Positions 22,211-24,781 of a DNA stretch of 24,781 nt are shown here, piece after piece; position 1 is the first letter of the stretch; each line of letters opens with the position of its first letter. Source of the DNA: Bacteroidales bacterium (lineage in GTDB: Bacteria; Bacteroidota; Bacteroidia; Bacteroidales; Muribaculaceae). The notes under the pieces are model-generated. The model did no database searches, was not told the DNA's origin, and saw only the letters and a list, made by a program, of their open reading frames with translations. The stretch covers positions 1-24,781 of the forward strand of contig SFLG01000031.1 of the NCBI GenBank assembly GCA_004553485.1. Reading direction: 5' to 3'. The translations under genes and the position numbers were made by a program.

Positions 22211-24360
22211 GTTACAGGCTCTGCATAACCGAGAAACCCAGCGTGGCCCGCGACATCGCCCGCATCCTGGGCGCCGACACTCGCCACGACGGATTCTTCG
22301 AAGGCAACGGTTACTGCGTGACCTGGACCTTCGGCCATCTGTGCGAGCTGAAGGAGCCGGCCGACTATACCGAGGCATGGAAGCACTGGTCGTTGTCGGC
22401 GCTGCCGATGATTCCGGAGCGCTTCGGCATACGCCTCAAAAACGACACGGGCATCAAAAAGCAGTTCAACGTCATCCGCAGTCTGGCCGAAAAGGCCGAC
22501 AGCATCATCAACTGCGGTGATGCCGGCCAGGAGGGCGAGCTGATACAGCGATGGGTGATGCAGAAAGCCGGGGTGAAGTGCCCGGTGTACAGACTATGGA
22601 TTTCGTCGCTCACCGACGAGGCTATCCGCAAGGGCTTCAGCGAGATAAAGCCCGAGCAGGAATACACAAACCTCTACTACGCCGGTATGTCGCGCGCTAT
22701 CGGCGACTGGATGTTGGGTATGAACGCCACCCGTCTGTACACGATGAAATACAGCCGCAAGCGCGGCAACATCCTGTCGGTGGGACGCGTGCAGACCCCC
22801 ACCCTTGCCATCATCGTCGAACGGCAGCGTGCCATCCAGAACTTCAAGCCAGAGCCTTACTGGGAGCTGAAGACTGTCTATCGCGACGTGACGTTCCGCG
22901 CCGCCTCGGGCAAGTTCAAGACTGCCGAGGACGCCCGCGCAGTTCTCGCCGACATCGACGGCAAGCCGTTCACCATCAAGGAGGTATCCGAGAAGAAGGG
23001 TCGCGAGGCCCCTCCGCGCCTTTTCGACCTGACTTCGCTGCAGGTCGAGTGCAACAAGCGCTGGGGATGGACGGCCGACGAGGCGCTGAAGCTCATTCAG
23101 TCGCTGTACGAGAAGAAGGTGACGACTTACCCGCGTGTCGACACTACATATCTGCCCACGGACGTCTACCCGAAGGTGCCTGGGATTTTGAAGCGGATGA
23201 CTCCTTACGCCAACCTCACCGAGCCGTTGCTGGCAAAGGCTCTGCCCAAGAGCAAGAAGGTCTTTGACGACGCAAAGATCACCGACCACCACGCCATCAT
23301 CCCCACCGGCGAGAGTCCGCGCGTGCTCGTCGACAAAAACGAACGACTTATGTATCACCTCATTGCCATGAGGTTTATCGCGGCGTTCTACCCGGACTGT
23401 ATCTTCAGCCAGACCACCGTCACGGGTCAGTGCGAGAAGTATGCGTTCAAGGCCACGGGCAAGGTTATCGTCGAGCCGGGATGGCGTGCGCTCTTCGCCG
23501 ACGACAAGAAGGCCGCCGAGGACACGCAGACCGACGCAAAGGAGCCGGAGAAGGAGTTTGACAACGGCATCATGCCGGCGTTTACCGTCGGCGAGTCTGG
23601 CCCGCACAAGCCCGCGCTGGCCGAAAAAATGACTCAGCCGCCCAAGCCTTACACCGAGGGCACGCTGCTGAGGGCGATGGAGACAGCCGGGCAGAGCATC
23701 GAGGACGAGGAGCTGCGCGAGGCGATGAAGGAGAACGGCATCGGCCGCCCGTCGACCCGCTCGGCCATCATCGAGACGCTTTTCCGCCGCGGATACCTCA
23801 CTCGTCAGCGCAAGGCGATATGGGCCACGCAGGCGGGATGCGACCTCATCGACATCATCAACGACGACCTTGTAAAGAGTCCCAAGCTCACCGGCATCTG
23901 GGAGAACAAGCTGCGCCGCATCGAGCAGGGAACTTTCACCGCCCAGGACTTCAAGAACGAGCTGAAGGAGATGGTGAACCAGATTGTTTTAAACGTGCTC
24001 AGCGACAACTCGGGCCGAAGCATCGAAACGATAGTCGAGGAGAAAACCTCCAAATCTTCCGGCCCGGCCAAGTCCGGCGCCTCCAAATCGGCCAAGTCAA
24101 CGGGAGCTTCATCGTCGAAGTCAACCGGAGAAGCATCGTCAAAGACGGCCGCCAAGACTCCGCGCAAACCTGCCGTGCGCAAGCTCGAGCAGATAGTCTG
24201 CCCCGTTTGCGGCCAGGGCCACATCATCAAAGGACGCACCGCCTACGGTTGCTCCCGCTTCCGCGAGGGTTGCAGCCTGCGCCTGATGTTCACCGACTAC
24301 CCCGACACTCTCACCCCCGCCAAACTCAACGCCCTCATCTCCAAAAACTTCAAGAAATAA
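22207..24360 (+). CDS. topB: DNA topoisomerase III (TopB), GTG start
   Basis: A 717-residue type IA topoisomerase that decatenates and relaxes negatively supercoiled DNA. The TOPRIM domain opens with CITEKPSVARDIA (Glu9) and includes CGDAGQEGEL (Asp105, Glu109). The core has VGRVQTPTLAI, the catalytic Tyr308 in TTYPRVDTTYLP, ITDHHAIIPTG, and GIGRPSTRSAIIETLFRRGY. A Ser/Lys/Ala-rich, probably disordered linker covers about 620-655, with repeated KSTG and SSK motifs. The C-terminus holds a topo C4-type zinc-finger module, CPVCGQGHIIKGRTAYGCSR..GC, from Cys665. The start is the GTG at 22207, overlapping the mazG stop. YPRVDTTYL and DAGQEGE are, as I recall, common in Bacteroidetes TopB. Confidence 0.93.
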   Translation: MSYRLCITEKPSVARDIARILGADTRHDGFFEGNGYCVTWTFGHLCELKEPADYTEAWKHWSLSALPMIPERFGIRLKNDTGIKKQFNVIRSLAEKADSIINCGDAGQEGELIQRWVMQKAGVKCPVYRLWISSLTDEAIRKGFSEIKPEQEYTNLYYAGMSRAIGDWMLGMNATRLYTMKYSRKRGNILSVGRVQTPTLAIIVERQRAIQNFKPEPYWELKTVYRDVTFRAASGKFKTAEDARAVLADIDGKPFTIKEVSEKKGREAPPRLFDLTSLQVECNKRWGWTADEALKLIQSLYEKKVTTYPRVDTTYLPTDVYPKVPGILKRMTPYANLTEPLLAKALPKSKKVFDDAKITDHHAIIPTGESPRVLVDKNERLMYHLIAMRFIAAFYPDCIFSQTTVTGQCEKYAFKATGKVIVEPGWRALFADDKKAAEDTQTDAKEPEKEFDNGIMPAFTVGESGPHKPALAEKMTQPPKPYTEGTLLRAMETAGQSIEDEELREAMKENGIGRPSTRSAIIETLFRRGYLTRQRKAIWATQAGCDLIDIINDDLVKSPKLTGIWENKLRRIEQGTFTAQDFKNELKEMVNQIVLNVLSDNSGRSIETIVEEKTSKSSGPAKSGASKSAKSTGASSSKSTGEASSKTAAKTPRKPAVRKLEQIVCPVCGQGHIIKGRTAYGCSRFREGCSLRLMFTDYPDTLTPAKLNALISKNFKK

Positions 24361-24415
24361 CGGGACGTTCCACAAATATTCCGCAGAGTACTATCCAACC
24401 CGGTACCGACCCGGT

Positions 24416-24511
24416 AGGGACGCTTTTAAAAGCGTCCACATCGGCATTTACCATGGCCTGCTTTCCAATGACTTTGCCGGATTATCGGCGGACGCTTTAA
24501 AAAGCGTCCCT
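24416..24511. repeat. Inverted pair of 20-bp palindromes (REP/BIME- or MITE-like)
   Basis: GGACGCTTTTAAAAGCGTCC (24418-24437) is a perfect palindrome. A sister, GGACGCTTTAAAAAGCGTCC (24490-24509), has two 9-bp arms. The outer ends AGGGACGC (24416-24423) and GCGTCCCT (24504-24511) show the two copies lie in opposite orientation. The 52 bp between is ordinary sequence. A short direct repeat, ACCCGGTA (24398-24405 and 24409-24416), abuts the left end. It lies just after topB and may also act as a terminator. Confidence 0.7.
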
Positions 24512-24595
24512 GCATCTATGCCTTGCAGTTTCACCTTGTTACCAAATAACCCGGCCTCGGCCACACCACCAAATACCGCAGATTTCAGAATTGTC

Positions 24596-24703
24596 CCCCA
24601 ATCCCCAATCCCCAATTGCTAATTCCTAATTACTAATTATAATTATTAATTATTAATTATTAACTATTAATTACCCATTCCCAACTCCCAACTCCTCTCT
24701 CCC
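24596..24703. repeat. Degenerate heptanucleotide tandem repeat array
   Basis: The stretch reads in 7-bp steps. CCCCAAT occurs three times (24596-24616). CTAATTC and CTAATTA twice follow (24619-24639). AATTATT occurs three times from 24641 to 24661. Then come AACTATT, AATTACC, CATTCCC, AACTCCC, AACTCCT and CTCTCCC up to 24703. Only two small phase breaks occur (2 nt at 24617 and 1 nt at 24640). The last unit touches the ATG at 24704. Confidence 0.7.
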
Positions 24704-24781
24704 ATGTCCGACACCGTACAACTCATCATCGTAGGCCTCGTTGTCGCCGCGGCGGTTGCCATCGCCATCCGCAGCCTCATC
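24704..24781 (+). CDS. N-terminus of a small membrane protein, possibly FeoB-associated (truncated by window end)
   Basis: The first 26 codons are visible: a short polar start, MSDTVQ, then a single hydrophobic helix (LIIVGLVVAAAVAIAIRSLI) with a basic residue at its cytoplasmic end. This resembles the N-terminus of Bacteroidetes FeoB-associated Cys-rich membrane proteins, which continue with a short Cys-containing tail. The Cys part lies outside the window, so the identification is tentative; any small single-pass protein would look alike. The ATG follows directly on the heptamer array, with no promoter box recognised between. Confidence 0.4.
   Translation, partial: MSDTVQLIIVGLVVAAAVAIAIRSLI

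Noticed and set aside
24366..24381. parS-like GTTCCAC after topB
   Set aside because: Only the left half matches; the following bases do not complete the palindrome and the gene context is unrelated to parAB.

Overview
The window reads as chromosome of a gut-type Bacteroidales, most likely a Muribaculaceae-like genome. Three things point there. The genes are GC-rich while the spacers are AT-rich. Promoters carry the Bacteroidetes -7 box TAnnTTTG, sometimes with an upstream TTG about 20 nt away, and Shine-Dalgarno sites are not evident. Several gene orders and families are typical of the phylum: parA-parB-DUF5683-lytic transglycosylase, a small PorT-like barrel protein after hisS, and a free nDsbD-like domain before dsbD. 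The family-level assignment is inference.

Layout. 1-782 is AT-rich non-coding DNA dense in the palindrome TTGCAA. It leads to an XRE-type regulator with a long low-complexity linker (783-1565). 1772-4718 (+) is a surface-sugar group: a PglE-like aminotransferase, a HAD phosphatase with a TTG start, and a polyprenyl-phosphate sugar-1-phosphate transferase. It ends at a hairpin shared with the convergent hisS plus outer-membrane barrel pair (4846-6833, minus). Divergent from hisS is an acyltransferase-3 membrane protein followed 11 nt later by an unusual PLP-barrel decarboxylase-like enzyme (7045-9311). surE faces it on the minus strand.

10140-10395 is the surE/parA divergent spacer, with promoter elements, two parS-like half-sites around the putative parA -33 box, and a GAACCGG palindrome. 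parA, parB, a DUF5683 membrane protein and an MltD-like lytic transglycosylase with two LysM domains follow as one operon (10396-14683): chromosome segregation joined to envelope remodelling. An OPT-family transporter and an overlapping MATE exporter come next (14813-18119).

18141-18850 holds a 15-bp perfect inverted repeat, a minus-strand tRNA-Pro(TGG) with a good promoter, and the frameshifted remnant of a C10-family peptidase propeptide. 18854-24360 is a compact (+) operon: nDsbD-like protein, DsbD, MazG and TopB, the last three overlapping by 4 nt each. The window ends in repeat-rich spacer DNA (an inverted pair of 20-bp palindromes and a roughly 108-bp heptamer array) that runs to the start of a truncated membrane protein, possibly FeoB-associated.

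Most of the window is housekeeping or conserved accessory DNA. I see no clear new multi-gene defence or mobile system. The best leads are in the non-coding DNA (TTGCAA cluster, parS half-sites, heptamer array, palindrome pair, hisS leader repeats) and in the divergent PLP enzyme.
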